NCBI GenBank assembly: GCA_029261965.1
Contig: JAJDAH010000365.1
Span: 1-39,773, forward strand
DNA from: Polyangiaceae bacterium
Lineage (GTDB): Bacteria; Myxococcota_A; Polyangia; Polyangiales; Polyangiaceae
DNA: 39,773 nucleotides
Reading direction: 5' to 3'
Below the pieces are notes generated by a model. That model was not told the DNA's origin, made no database searches, and saw only the letters and a list, made by a program, of their open reading frames with translations. Numbering within the stretch: the stretch's first letter is position 1; the number at the start of each line of letters is the position of its first letter. Below are positions 1 through 7,584 of the stretch, piece by piece. The translations under genes and the position numbers were made by a program.

Positions 1-1
1 G

Positions 2-150
2 GCAACCGGCGGCGCCGCGGGCGCTGGAACCGGTGGGGCGGCAGGCGCTGGAACCGGTGGCGCAGCGGGCGCGGGAACTGGCGGCGGCGCGGGCGCAGGC
101 ACGGGCGGTGCTGCTGGAAACCCGGGAACCGGCGGCGGCGCAGGCGCGGG
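2..150 (+). repeat. 24-nt imperfect tandem repeat coding for GTGGAAGA units
   Basis: Imperfect copies of a 24-nt unit (ACCGGTGGGGCGGCAGGCGC-like) run in frame from the window edge. Further on they decay into shorter MGGAA-coding units that reach about position 240. The period is a multiple of three, so copy-number changes keep the reading frame. The repeat encodes the flexible linker of the Cys-rich protein. Confidence 0.8.
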
Positions 151-2338
151 CATGGGCGGCGCGGCCATGGGCGGCGCGGCGGGCATGGGCGGCGCCGCGG
201 GCATGGGCGGCGCCGCGGGCGCGGCAGGCTCGGCGGGCGCCGGTGGTGCCCCGATGTGCACCGCGAACAGCGAGTGCGACGATCTCGCGCCCTGTAACGG
301 TGTCGAAACGTGCAACCCGAGCGATCCCAACGCTTCGGCGTTCGGCTGCGCACCCGGCACGCCAGTCACTTGCGCTCCAGACGCGTTCAGCTGCACGGCA
401 GAAGTCTGCAACTCACAGACCGGCCTCTGCGAGCCTGTCAATCAAGACACGCTTTGCACGAACGGCGACTTCTGCGACGGACCCGAGGTTTGCGACCCGC
501 AGGCGCTGGGAGCCGATCCGACGACCGGGTGCCTCGCGGGCACGCCGCCCGCTTGCGACGACGGCGTGGCCTGCACCGTCAACGACTGCGACGAGGTGAA
601 CGACGTATGCACCTTCGCGCCGAGCAACGCCTTTTGCGACGACACGTTCTTCTGCACGGGCGTCGAGACTTGCGACCCGATCGGCGGCTGCCAGGCCGGC
701 ACTCCTTTGACCTGTGACGACTCGGTCGGCTGCACCATGGACAGCTGCGACGAGGGCAACGACGTCTGCGTGAACGCCCCGGATCCCACCGGCTGCCAGA
801 ACGGACTCGCCTGCGACGGTGCGGAGGTTTGCGATCCCGTCAACGATTGTCAGCCCGGCACCGCCGTCAACTGCCCGAACACGGACGGAATCGCCTGCAC
901 CATCGAGTTTTGCGAGGAGCCGACCGGAACCTGCGCTCAGAATCTCGACAGCAGCTTGTGCGCGCCCGGCGAGCTCTGCACCACCGGTGGCTGTTCGGCC
1001 AACAGCCCCTGCCCAGCCATTCCCGGCACATGCAGCGATGGCGATGCGTGTAACGGCCTCGAGTTCTGCGACATGGGCGTCATGCCGAACGTCTGTCGCC
1101 CGGATCCGGCTCCGCCGGCGCCATGCAACGACTTTGCGAGCTGTACGCTCGACACCTGCGACCCCGGCACAGGCGCATGCAACTTCCAGCCCTTCAGCTC
1201 GGTCTGCCAGAACGGCGACCTCTGCGATGGCACGGAGGTCTGTGACCCCTCCGCCCCCGGCGCCAACCTCGCCGGTTGCATCGATGGCACCCCGCTCGTT
1301 TGCGACGACGGCGTGCCCTGCACTCTAGATCAGTGCTCGGCAACCCAGGGTTGCACGGCCGCGCCAAACAACGCGGCGTGCGACGACATGATGGTCTGCA
1401 ACGGCACCGAGGCGTGCCAACCCGGGCCGGGCGCCGATCCCAACGGGTGTGTCTCGACGCCGTTCACCGGTTGCCCCGACGACGGCATCGCCTGCACGAT
1501 CGAGACCTGCGACGACGCGCGCGGAGGCTGCGTGTCCGACCCCGACAACGGCCTGTGCCCGTGCGCCCAGACCTGCGACGCCTCGCAAGGCGGCTGCGGC
1601 CAGTTCTGCGTGACCGCGATGTGCGAAAACAACACGTGGGCCTGCGGCAACTGCCTCGACGACGACGGCGACTGCCAGGTCGACACCCAAGACCAGAACT
1701 GCTTCGGCCCCTGCGACGACAACGAAGAAGGCTTCAAGGGCAACATCCCTGGCCAGAACGAGGCCGGCAACTGTCGACCGGATTGCTACTTCGACGACGA
1801 CTCCGGGACGGGTAACGACGAGTGCATCTGGAGCTACAAGTGCGACCCGAACTCGGTGGCCCCGAACTACGACCCCTCCGGCCGCAAGCAGTGCGAGTTC
1901 ACCGGCGGCAACATCCCGAGCACCTCGCTCACCTGTACGACCGCTCAAACGATGCAGGACCCGGTCTGCCTCACCAGCTGCGGCCCGCTCACCCCGAACG
2001 GCTGCGACTGCTTCGGCTGCTGCGAGGTCCCGCTGCCGGCCGGCGGCACCCGCACCCTGTTCCTCGGATCCGAGAACTCGGACGGCGACGGCACGTGCAA
2101 CATCGACGTCATCGACAACACGACGCTCTGCAGGCCCTGCCTCCAGGTCCAAGCCTGTCTCAACGCCTGCGAGACCTGCGAGGTGTGCATCGGCAAGCCG
2201 ACGCCTCCGCCGTCGTGCGACCCGGGCGATCAGTGCCCAGGCGGCGAAACGCCGTGCGGCCAGCCGGGTCAGTCGCCCTGCCCCTCCGGGTTCTTCTGCC
2301 TGACGGGCTGCTGCCAGCCGAACCCAGGTGGCGGCTGA
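2..2338 (+). CDS. Cys-rich repeat surface protein (5' end cut by window)
   Basis: The reading frame is open to the left edge, so the true start and any signal peptide lie outside the window. The visible part starts with about 80 residues of Gly/Ala/Thr/Met-rich low complexity, built on an eight-residue unit like GTGGAAGA. It continues with a long cysteine-rich region. Seven units of roughly 45-60 residues can be counted, each marked by a C-[NDT]-G-x-E-x-C motif (CNGVETC, CDGPEVC, CTGVETC, CDGAEVC, CNGLEFC, CDGTEVC, CNGTEAC). Most are followed by a GTP..C and a CDDGVACT-like motif. The C-terminal 250 residues are Cys-rich without the regular unit and end in a Gly-rich tail. Such proteins are typical predicted secreted or lipid-anchored proteins of Polyangia; the disulfide-rich fold is inferred. 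No enzymatic motif is visible. Function unknown, perhaps adhesion or matrix. It lies 19 nt upstream of another Cys-rich protein. Confidence 0.85.
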   Translation, partial: ATGGAAGAGTGGAAGAGTGGAAGAGTGGGAGAGTGGAAGNPGTGGGAGAGMGGAAMGGAAGMGGAAGMGGAAGAAGSAGAGGAPMCTANSECDDLAPCNGVETCNPSDPNASAFGCAPGTPVTCAPDAFSCTAEVCNSQTGLCEPVNQDTLCTNGDFCDGPEVCDPQALGADPTTGCLAGTPPACDDGVACTVNDCDEVNDVCTFAPSNAFCDDTFFCTGVETCDPIGGCQAGTPLTCDDSVGCTMDSCDEGNDVCVNAPDPTGCQNGLACDGAEVCDPVNDCQPGTAVNCPNTDGIACTIEFCEEPTGTCAQNLDSSLCAPGELCTTGGCSANSPCPAIPGTCSDGDACNGLEFCDMGVMPNVCRPDPAPPAPCNDFASCTLDTCDPGTGACNFQPFSSVCQNGDLCDGTEVCDPSAPGANLAGCIDGTPLVCDDGVPCTLDQCSATQGCTAAPNNAACDDMMVCNGTEACQPGPGADPNGCVSTPFTGCPDDGIACTIETCDDARGGCVSDPDNGLCPCAQTCDASQGGCGQFCVTAMCENNTWACGNCLDDDGDCQVDTQDQNCFGPCDDNEEGFKGNIPGQNEAGNCRPDCYFDDDSGTGNDECIWSYKCDPNSVAPNYDPSGRKQCEFTGGNIPSTSLTCTTAQTMQDPVCLTSCGPLTPNGCDCFGCCEVPLPAGGTRTLFLGSENSDGDGTCNIDVIDNTTLCRPCLQVQACLNACETCEVCIGKPTPPPSCDPGDQCPGGETPCGQPGQSPCPSGFFCLTGCCQPNPGGG

Positions 2339-2357
2339 GACTCGACGGAGACACTGC

Positions 2358-3017
2358 GTGACAAAAACGAGGTCGTTTCGACACGTCCTGGCGCTGGGAC
2401 TCGTCTTCGTCGCCACCAGCCTCGGGTTCGCGGGGTGCGGCGACAGCACCGGTGACGAGCTCGCTTGCGTCGGCGAGCGGTGTCAGCTCGCCTGCGAAGG
2501 CGGGGGCACGTGCAACGCCCAGTGCACCCAAGGAGCGGACTGCGATCTGGATTGCAACGGCGAGGAATGCAACCTCGACTGCGCGTCGAAATCCGAGTGC
2601 ACGTCCGACTGCACGGAGGCCGGTGGCTGCAACGCCGACTGCCAAGGTCAGTCGACCTGCGACGTCGACTGCACCGGGACCGGCGACTGCGATCTCGATT
2701 GCGCCGGCGGCTCGAATTGCAACATCGAGTGCCAGGAGAATTGCGGTGGCGGCTGCTCGGGCAACTCCGATTGCAACCTGACTTGCGATAGCGACTGCGG
2801 CATCGGATGCACGGGAAACACGACGTGCTCCGTCACCTGCAAGACCGGGTGCTTCATCTGTTGCCAGGGCAGCGCCGATTGCGCGCTCAACTGCGAGGAC
2901 TCCGAAGTCACCGAGTGCGACGCGGGGAACACCACGATCTTCGTTTGCGGGCTAGAATGCCCCACGCTCGACAAGTGCGATTTCGGCGACTCCGAGCCCG
3001 CCGAAAACGATCTTTAG
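2358..3017 (+). CDS. Lipoprotein with short-period cysteine repeats
   Basis: A 219-residue predicted lipoprotein. I chose the GTG start because a GGAG lies 8 nt upstream and the product then begins with a clean signal peptide: VTKTRSFRH, a hydrophobic stretch, then lipobox FAGC with Cys27. The rest is almost entirely short cysteine repeats with the pattern C-x3-C-x(5-7) and frequent CDLDC, CNADC, CDVDC and CNLTC motifs. The period is about 10-11 residues and runs from residue 42 to about 190. Acidic Asp/Glu residues between the cysteines could bind metal; this is inference only. It follows the large Cys-rich protein by 19 nt and is probably co-transcribed with it. No catalytic motif seen. Function unknown; a disulfide-stabilised solenoid is the most plausible fold. 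Confidence 0.85.
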   Translation: MTKTRSFRHVLALGLVFVATSLGFAGCGDSTGDELACVGERCQLACEGGGTCNAQCTQGADCDLDCNGEECNLDCASKSECTSDCTEAGGCNADCQGQSTCDVDCTGTGDCDLDCAGGSNCNIECQENCGGGCSGNSDCNLTCDSDCGIGCTGNTTCSVTCKTGCFICCQGSADCALNCEDSEVTECDAGNTTIFVCGLECPTLDKCDFGDSEPAENDL

Positions 3018-3069
3018 GTCGACCAGCCCTCATTTGTGACAAGCTTCGTGCTCTCGCGAGGAGCGCCTC

Positions 3070-4089
3070 ATGAATTCGAAGTTTGTCTTGGTTTTGGTGG
3101 CCTCGATCACCCTGGGCTGCGGCACGGATGGTGGGTCGGATGACGGCAGCGGCGGCGGTGGAGCCGCTGGCGGCACCGCCACGGGGGGCACGACGGCCGC
3201 GGGAGGCACCGGGGCAAGCGCTGGCGCAGGAGGCGCTTCGGGCGCTTCGGCCGGCGGCGCTGGCGGAGCCGCCACTCGGGATCTCACCTTCGCCGTGATC
3301 GGAGACTTCGGAGACGCTTTGCTCGATTCGCTGTCGATTGGCGGCCTCTCCCAAGTCGCAGGCCTCGTGAACAGCTGGGAGCTCGACTTCGTCATCACCA
3401 CCGGCGACAACAACTACCCAAATGGCGCCGCCTCCACGATCGACGCCAACGTCGGGCAATTCTTCCAGCAGTACATCGGCAACTACCAGGGGACCTACGG
3501 GCCGGGGGCTGACACGAATCGCTTTTGGCCGACGCCGGGAAACCACGACTGGCGCGCCACCGATCTCCAACCGTACATCGACTATTTCGATCTCCCGGGC
3601 AACGAGCGGTACTACGACGTCGACCTCGGCCTCGTTCATTTGTTCGCGATCGACAGCGAGGGAGAGGAGCCCGACGGATCGAGCGCGGACTCGGTGCAGG
3701 GCATGTGGCTGCAAGATCAACTCGCCGCGTCCACCGCCTGCTTCAAGATCGTCTACTTTCACCGGCCAGCGTATTCGTCGGCTCGGCACGGCTCGAGCCA
3801 GGGCATGCAGTGGCCCTTCGAGCAGTGGGGCGCGGACGCCGTGCTCGCCGGCCACGATCACGTCTACGAGCGGCTCCGGGTCGGCGGGATCCCCTACTTC
3901 GTCAACGGCTTCGGTGGCTCGCTCAAGTACGAGCTGAGCGCCGAGCTTCCGGAATCGGAGTTCTTCTTCAACGCCGAGTTCGGCGCGCAGCGTGTCATCG
4001 CCACGCCTACGGGGATCACGTTCGAGGCTCACGCCGTCGATTCGGGCATCATCGACACCCACCGGATCGACAAGACCTGCGACCAGTAG
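3070..4089 (+). CDS. Purple-acid-phosphatase-like metallophosphoesterase lipoprotein
   Basis: A 339-residue exported calcineurin-like phosphoesterase. Residues 1-17 form a lipoprotein signal (ITLGC, Cys17). Residues 18-70 are a Gly/Ala/Thr-rich linker, and the catalytic domain runs from about 71 to the end. Metal-site blocks are visible in order: GDFGD (78-82), TGDNNY (111-116), GNHD (157-160), the His of FHRPAYSS (His231) and GHDHVYER (261-268). This block set, with NNY and the HRPAYSS loop, resembles tartrate-resistant acid phosphatases rather than cyclic-nucleotide phosphodiesterases. It is expected to hydrolyse phosphate monoesters outside the inner membrane. An AGGAG at 3059-3063 lies 6 nt before the ATG. 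The DyP peroxidase gene starts 8 nt after its stop, which suggests an operon. The exact substrate cannot be read from the sequence. Confidence 0.9.
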   Translation: MNSKFVLVLVASITLGCGTDGGSDDGSGGGGAAGGTATGGTTAAGGTGASAGAGGASGASAGGAGGAATRDLTFAVIGDFGDALLDSLSIGGLSQVAGLVNSWELDFVITTGDNNYPNGAASTIDANVGQFFQQYIGNYQGTYGPGADTNRFWPTPGNHDWRATDLQPYIDYFDLPGNERYYDVDLGLVHLFAIDSEGEEPDGSSADSVQGMWLQDQLAASTACFKIVYFHRPAYSSARHGSSQGMQWPFEQWGADAVLAGHDHVYERLRVGGIPYFVNGFGGSLKYELSAELPESEFFFNAEFGAQRVIATPTGITFEAHAVDSGIIDTHRIDKTCDQ

Positions 4090-4097
4090 CCGCCGCC

Positions 4098-4970
4098 ATG
4101 AGCACACCGCAGCCCGGGATCCTCCCGCCCGTTCCCCGCCTCGCCCGCTATTTGAGCTTCCGTCTGCCTATCGGGCCACGCCCACGCGAGACGGCCGAAG
4201 CGTTGGCGGCACTTCGGGTGAACGAGTCACTAGTCATCGGTCTCGGTGAATCCACCATCGACTTGCTCGACGGGAAGATCGACGGCCTCCATGCGTTCCC
4301 CAACCACGCCGATTCGAAGCACCCCATGCCGTCGACTCTCGGGGCGCTGTGGATCTGGCTACGCGGCGACGACCGCGGCGAGCTCGTCAACGAGAGCCGG
4401 AGAGTTCGCGGCGCGCTCGCCGCCGGCTTCGTCCTGGACTCCGTCATCGACGCCTTTCAGTACCGAGACAGCCGCGACCTGACCGGCTACATCGACGGCA
4501 CCGAAAACCCCGAGGGAGATGCAGCAATCCACGCCGCTTTCGCGACCGGGCCGCTCGCCGGCTCGAGCTTCGTCGCCGTGCAACAGTGGGTGCACGATCT
4601 CAGTCACTTCGAGTCCCTCCCTTCAGCCCATCAGGATCACATCATCGGGCGTAGAAAGAGCGACAACGAAGAGCTCGCGGACGCGCCGGATTCCGCGCAC
4701 GTCAAACGCACCGCTCAGGAGAGCTTCGATCCGGAAGCGTTCGTGCTCAGACGCTCGATGCCGTGGGCGGACGCGACGAGCGCGGGCCTCGTGTTCGTCG
4801 CGTTTGGGCGCACGCTCGACGCGTTCGAAGCGCAGCTCCGACGCATGGTCGGCCTCGACGACGGCGTACCCGACGCGCTGTTTCAGTTCAGCGAGCCCAT
4901 GACCGGCTCGTACTACTGGTGCCCGCCCGTCGTCGGGCACAAGCTCGACCTCGGCGCTCTCGGACTTTGA
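4098..4970 (+). CDS. DyP-type heme peroxidase (YfeX-like)
   Basis: A 290-residue dye-decolorizing peroxidase of the cytoplasmic YfeX-like type. The hallmark GYIDGTENP lies at 130-138, with catalytic Asp133. The proximal heme ligand is probably His201 (SAHVKRT), and the distal pair Arg218/Ser220 lies in LRRSMPW. The C-terminal FSEPMTGSYYW is also typical of the family. The length fits the family (about 290-310). There is no Tat or Sec signal, so it should act in the cytoplasm, oxidising substrates with hydrogen peroxide. The ATG at 4098 is chosen because family similarity begins there; the open frame continues far upstream only as a shadow inside the phosphatase gene. No encapsulin gene is adjacent, and the C-terminus (HKLDLGALGL) looks like the end of the fold, not a clear encapsulin-targeting tail. 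Confidence 0.9.
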   Translation: MSTPQPGILPPVPRLARYLSFRLPIGPRPRETAEALAALRVNESLVIGLGESTIDLLDGKIDGLHAFPNHADSKHPMPSTLGALWIWLRGDDRGELVNESRRVRGALAAGFVLDSVIDAFQYRDSRDLTGYIDGTENPEGDAAIHAAFATGPLAGSSFVAVQQWVHDLSHFESLPSAHQDHIIGRRKSDNEELADAPDSAHVKRTAQESFDPEAFVLRRSMPWADATSAGLVFVAFGRTLDAFEAQLRRMVGLDDGVPDALFQFSEPMTGSYYWCPPVVGHKLDLGALGL

Positions 4971-4973
4971 GTG

Positions 4974-5795
4974 CTAGCTCGCCCACCTGGGCAGGACCGT
5001 GGCCGCGCAGTCAGGACGGAGCTCGTCGTAGTGCGCCTGGATGCACTTGTGCACGCGCCCCACACCCGGTTTGACCTTCGAGCAGTGCTCTCGAACGTCA
5101 TGGCGGCAGGCATGCGTGTAGCTGCCCTCGGCCTTTTTCAAGTGCGCCTGGCATTTGTCGCTGAGGCCACTCCGCTTCTCCATGCACGCGAGCATGCCCC
5201 AGCCCGGGGTCGTCTTGCCGCAGTGACGATCGATTTCGGGACCACACGCGTTCCGCCAATCCGTCACGAGGCGCTTCACGAGTCGCAGGTGGCCGTTGCA
5301 TGACCGCGACTTCGCCTTCTTCGACGAGATGAGGCACTCGAGCACGCGTCCGCCGCCGGGCTTCACGCCAGTACACAACTCGGCGATGTCGTCGACACAG
5401 CCCATGAGCGCGCCGAGGGGCTTGTTCTTGAACTTGACCTTGCAACGTGAGCTCAATTGGCTGACGTTTTTTCGCAAGCAAGCCACGACCCGCGCACCGT
5501 GCGGCGCGTCCCCGCAATATTTGTCGATGTCCCGGCCGCAGGTGTGTCGCCAGGCGACGACCGAATTTCGCATGGGCTTGATCGCCGTCCGGCATTCGGC
5601 GCCGAGGACCTTGTCCTTCTTCGTCAGGCATTCGAGGACTCGTCCGCCGCCGGGTTTGATCCTCTTGCAGAGCTTCGCCGCGTCATCGACGCAGGCAGCG
5701 GGAATGTGCGTGGAGCCCGCCGTTGCGGGATCGGCCAACAACGCCACCCCCGAGAGCAGAATCGCCGAAGCAAGGAATTTACGAGCAATCGCCAT
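4974..5795 (-). CDS. Exported GLG1-type Cys-rich repeat protein
   Basis: A 273-residue secreted protein with an N-terminal signal peptide (MAIARKFLASAILLSG..., likely cleaved after DPATA). Five repeats of about 40-55 residues follow, with pattern C-x6-C-x(9-11)-C-x(9-11)-C. Each contains a D-[DI]-x-x-[LHY]-C element (CVDDAAKLC, CGRDIDKYC, CVDDIAELC, CGPEIDRHC, CRHDVREHC) and a GxGRVxxC element. This matches the cysteine-rich repeat of Golgi apparatus protein 1 / cysteine-rich FGF receptor (Cys_rich_FGFR, PF00839). The protein is strongly basic. I chose the ATG at 5795 because it gives the signal peptide; the open frame upstream lacks one. It converges on the DyP gene with a 3-nt gap. Function in bacteria is not established; extracellular binding is inferred. 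Confidence 0.85.
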   Translation of the reverse strand: MAIARKFLASAILLSGVALLADPATAGSTHIPAACVDDAAKLCKRIKPGGGRVLECLTKKDKVLGAECRTAIKPMRNSVVAWRHTCGRDIDKYCGDAPHGARVVACLRKNVSQLSSRCKVKFKNKPLGALMGCVDDIAELCTGVKPGGGRVLECLISSKKAKSRSCNGHLRLVKRLVTDWRNACGPEIDRHCGKTTPGWGMLACMEKRSGLSDKCQAHLKKAEGSYTHACRHDVREHCSKVKPGVGRVHKCIQAHYDELRPDCAATVLPRWAS

Positions 5796-5903
5796 CGTGC
5801 ACCCCGATATCTTACGCCCCAACCGCGGAAAAATGCCCCCGTAGCCCGGTGAAAATTCGCACACTCGCTCGGAATTCGGGTCGGTTCGCCATGGCACGCG
5901 ACT

Positions 5904-5920
5904 CGTGGCCGGGGGCCACG
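5904..5920. promoter_or_regulatory. Perfect 7-bp inverted repeat, operator-like
   Basis: CGTGGCC-GGG-GGCCACG is a perfect dyad with a 3-nt spacer. It lies in the 164-bp divergent region between the GLG1-type gene and the barrel gene, 40 bp upstream of the latter's start. It could be an operator for either gene or an mRNA hairpin. No known motif is recognised. The rest of the gap shows only AT-rich promoter-like patches, for example near 5935-5947. Confidence 0.4.
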
Positions 5921-5959
5921 CAGCGACTTTTGTGGCATAAAGCGTTTTGGAGGGTGGGT

Positions 5960-6868
5960 TTGGCACCGAGCAACCGATCGAGCGATTTCAATCCACGTGC
6001 GTTGTCGAGCCTCGCTGGCGCACTGGCACTCACGTTCACCTCTGGACACGCCGGGGCGGCCGACGAGGAGCCTAGCGGCGAGCAGCCGCTGCCTCCGCGC
6101 GCCGACGACGCAGACGCCACCGAGGATCTCGGCAAAACGAGCGATCCGGCGCCGCTACTCGGTGCCCTCTTGACGCTCCCGATACGAGCACAGTACGGAC
6201 CGCAGCCTACCCATGGAGGACCGCCGCCTCACGGACCCCCGCCCAGCTATCCTCCGCCGCAGGGCCATGCTCCGCCCCCGACGTACGGTGCCCCGCCATC
6301 CACCGGCTCGACCTCGTTCACCGCGCCTGGCACCCACCCCGGGTTTTTCACCGTGTCCGCTGGTCGCGCCTACAGCGTGCGAGGGGTGCCGGCGATCACC
6401 GCTTCACAATTTCCGACCCAGCCCACGCCCAAGTTCGAGCAGTCGCTCGGCTACCACTTCAATGGCGGCAGCGATGGGCTCGCCGCTGGCGCCGTGCTCC
6501 AGCAGGAGTTCGGTGCCGCGTTCAACTCGTTTGTCATCGGTGGCCGCCTGCAGATAGACGCGCCGCTGTCGGCCAACCACGGCGTCTATCTGACCCCGAG
6601 CTTCACTCTCGGCTTTCGCATTTTGAGCGACGTCGACCGTGGCGACGGGTACAGCTACAGCTACTCCTACGGAGACGGTCCGCCGTTCTTCTTGGCGAGC
6701 TTGCAGTTCGGTCTCGCCGGGAAGGTCCTGCTCGCGGACAAACTTTTGTTGACCTTCCGCCCGGCCACGGTGCACGTCTCGGCGCCGACTCCCGACGAAC
6801 TCGGCGGAGATCCCGATCCGGTGATCCTGAGCCTCGACGTGATGGCCGGCATCGGCGTCACGTTCTGA
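5960..6868 (+). CDS. Predicted outer-membrane beta-barrel protein with Pro-rich linker
   Basis: A 302-residue exported protein. The start is taken as TTG at 5960, because GGAGGG at 5949-5954 sits 5 nt upstream; an in-frame GTG at 5954 overlaps that site, and an ATG further upstream would give an over-long leader. Residues 1-35 form a signal peptide (NPRALSSLAGALALTFTSGHAGAA). A spacer rich in Pro/Gly/Tyr follows at about 80-115 (PPPHGPPPSYPPPQGHAPPP). The last 190 residues have alternating hydrophobic and polar strands, including a SYSYSYGDG turn, and end in a terminal Phe (GVTF). That ending is the classic C-terminal signal for BAM-dependent barrel insertion. No specific family is recognised. 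It is probably a small outer-membrane barrel with a flexible periplasmic or surface segment. Confidence 0.7.
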   Translation: MAPSNRSSDFNPRALSSLAGALALTFTSGHAGAADEEPSGEQPLPPRADDADATEDLGKTSDPAPLLGALLTLPIRAQYGPQPTHGGPPPHGPPPSYPPPQGHAPPPTYGAPPSTGSTSFTAPGTHPGFFTVSAGRAYSVRGVPAITASQFPTQPTPKFEQSLGYHFNGGSDGLAAGAVLQQEFGAAFNSFVIGGRLQIDAPLSANHGVYLTPSFTLGFRILSDVDRGDGYSYSYSYGDGPPFFLASLQFGLAGKVLLADKLLLTFRPATVHVSAPTPDELGGDPDPVILSLDVMAGIGVTF

Positions 6869-6877
6869 GCCCGGGTT

Positions 6878-7510
6878 TCACGACGAGTAGTCGTACTCGA
6901 AGAGCTCGACGTCCTTTCGGTAGAGCGAGCGCACGCGCGCGACGAGCTCGTCGTCGTAGTACGAACGATAATCGCGCTCCACCAGCGACTTCGCGGGCGA
7001 CAACACCTGCGCACGCAGCGACAGCTCGCCGCGGAGCTCGTCGAAATCCTCCTGGAGGCGCTCCGCCCGGCAGAGCCGGTCGACGATGACCGCCCCGCGC
7101 TCGTCGGTGACAAATTCGTGCTGCGGACGGATCAAAACGCGGTTGCGATTGCGAGCATTGTCGAGCACCTCGGTCATGCACACCGCAGGCTCGTGCTCGA
7201 AGCGACCGTTCCGTCCCGCGGTCAGCGCGCAGTAGGCGACGAACCGTTCCCACGGATTCCGCACCACGGCGAACGTGAGGTACTCGCGCCACGTCTCCGC
7301 CCCCACCTCACGCCGCAGCACCCACGCCGGAGCGTGGCCCGGACCGACGCGCACCAAACCCGCGTCGGGCCGACGGGGACTCGGTCGGAGCTTCATCTGC
7401 TCTTCGTCCTCGGGGCCTAGCTCGGCCCGCAGCGCCTCGCGAACCCGAAAGCTGCCGGTTTTGGGGACCGCGACGAAAATGAACCGGCGCGAGTGCGAGA
7501 TGATGCTCAT
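6878..7510 (-). CDS. Sulfotransferase family protein
   Basis: A 210-residue protein of the Sulfotransfer_2-like group, which transfers sulfate from PAPS to an acceptor hydroxyl or amine. The PAPS 5'-phosphosulfate loop is VPKTGS (15-20), where most members have PKTGSTS or PKCASTS. The 3'-phosphate site is VVRNPWERF (82-90). The C-terminal block YYDDELVARVRSLYRKDVE followed by FEYDY is the usual family ending. I chose the ATG at 7510, where the FIFVAVPKTGS strand-loop begins ten residues in; the longer frame upstream has no family similarity. There is no signal peptide, so it is cytosolic. It lies 74 nt downstream of the TonB receptor on the same strand. The acceptor is unknown; small bacterial members modify carbohydrates, lipids or small metabolites. 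Confidence 0.8.
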   Translation of the reverse strand: MSIISHSRRFIFVAVPKTGSFRVREALRAELGPEDEEQMKLRPSPRRPDAGLVRVGPGHAPAWVLRREVGAETWREYLTFAVVRNPWERFVAYCALTAGRNGRFEHEPAVCMTEVLDNARNRNRVLIRPQHEFVTDERGAVIVDRLCRAERLQEDFDELRGELSLRAQVLSPAKSLVERDYRSYYDDELVARVRSLYRKDVELFEYDYSS

Positions 7511-7584
7511 CGATGAAAAAGGGCGACGTACCGAGCATGCGAGCCCAGTACGCGGCGCGGGGCCGAGTATCCCACGAAGCCGCG

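Noticed and set aside
3525-4097. N-terminal extension of the DyP peroxidase frame
   Set aside because: The extension lies inside the phosphoesterase gene in another frame and is Arg-rich. Family similarity begins at the ATG at 4098.
1325-4107. Long minus-strand frames (1325-2449 and 2908-4107)
   Set aside because: They are antisense to the Cys-rich proteins and the phosphoesterase, whose signal peptides and metal motifs are unambiguous.
4941-4970. DyP C-terminus as an encapsulin-targeting peptide
   Set aside because: HKLDLGALGL resembles the normal end of the fold; there is no flexible linker before it and no encapsulin gene nearby.
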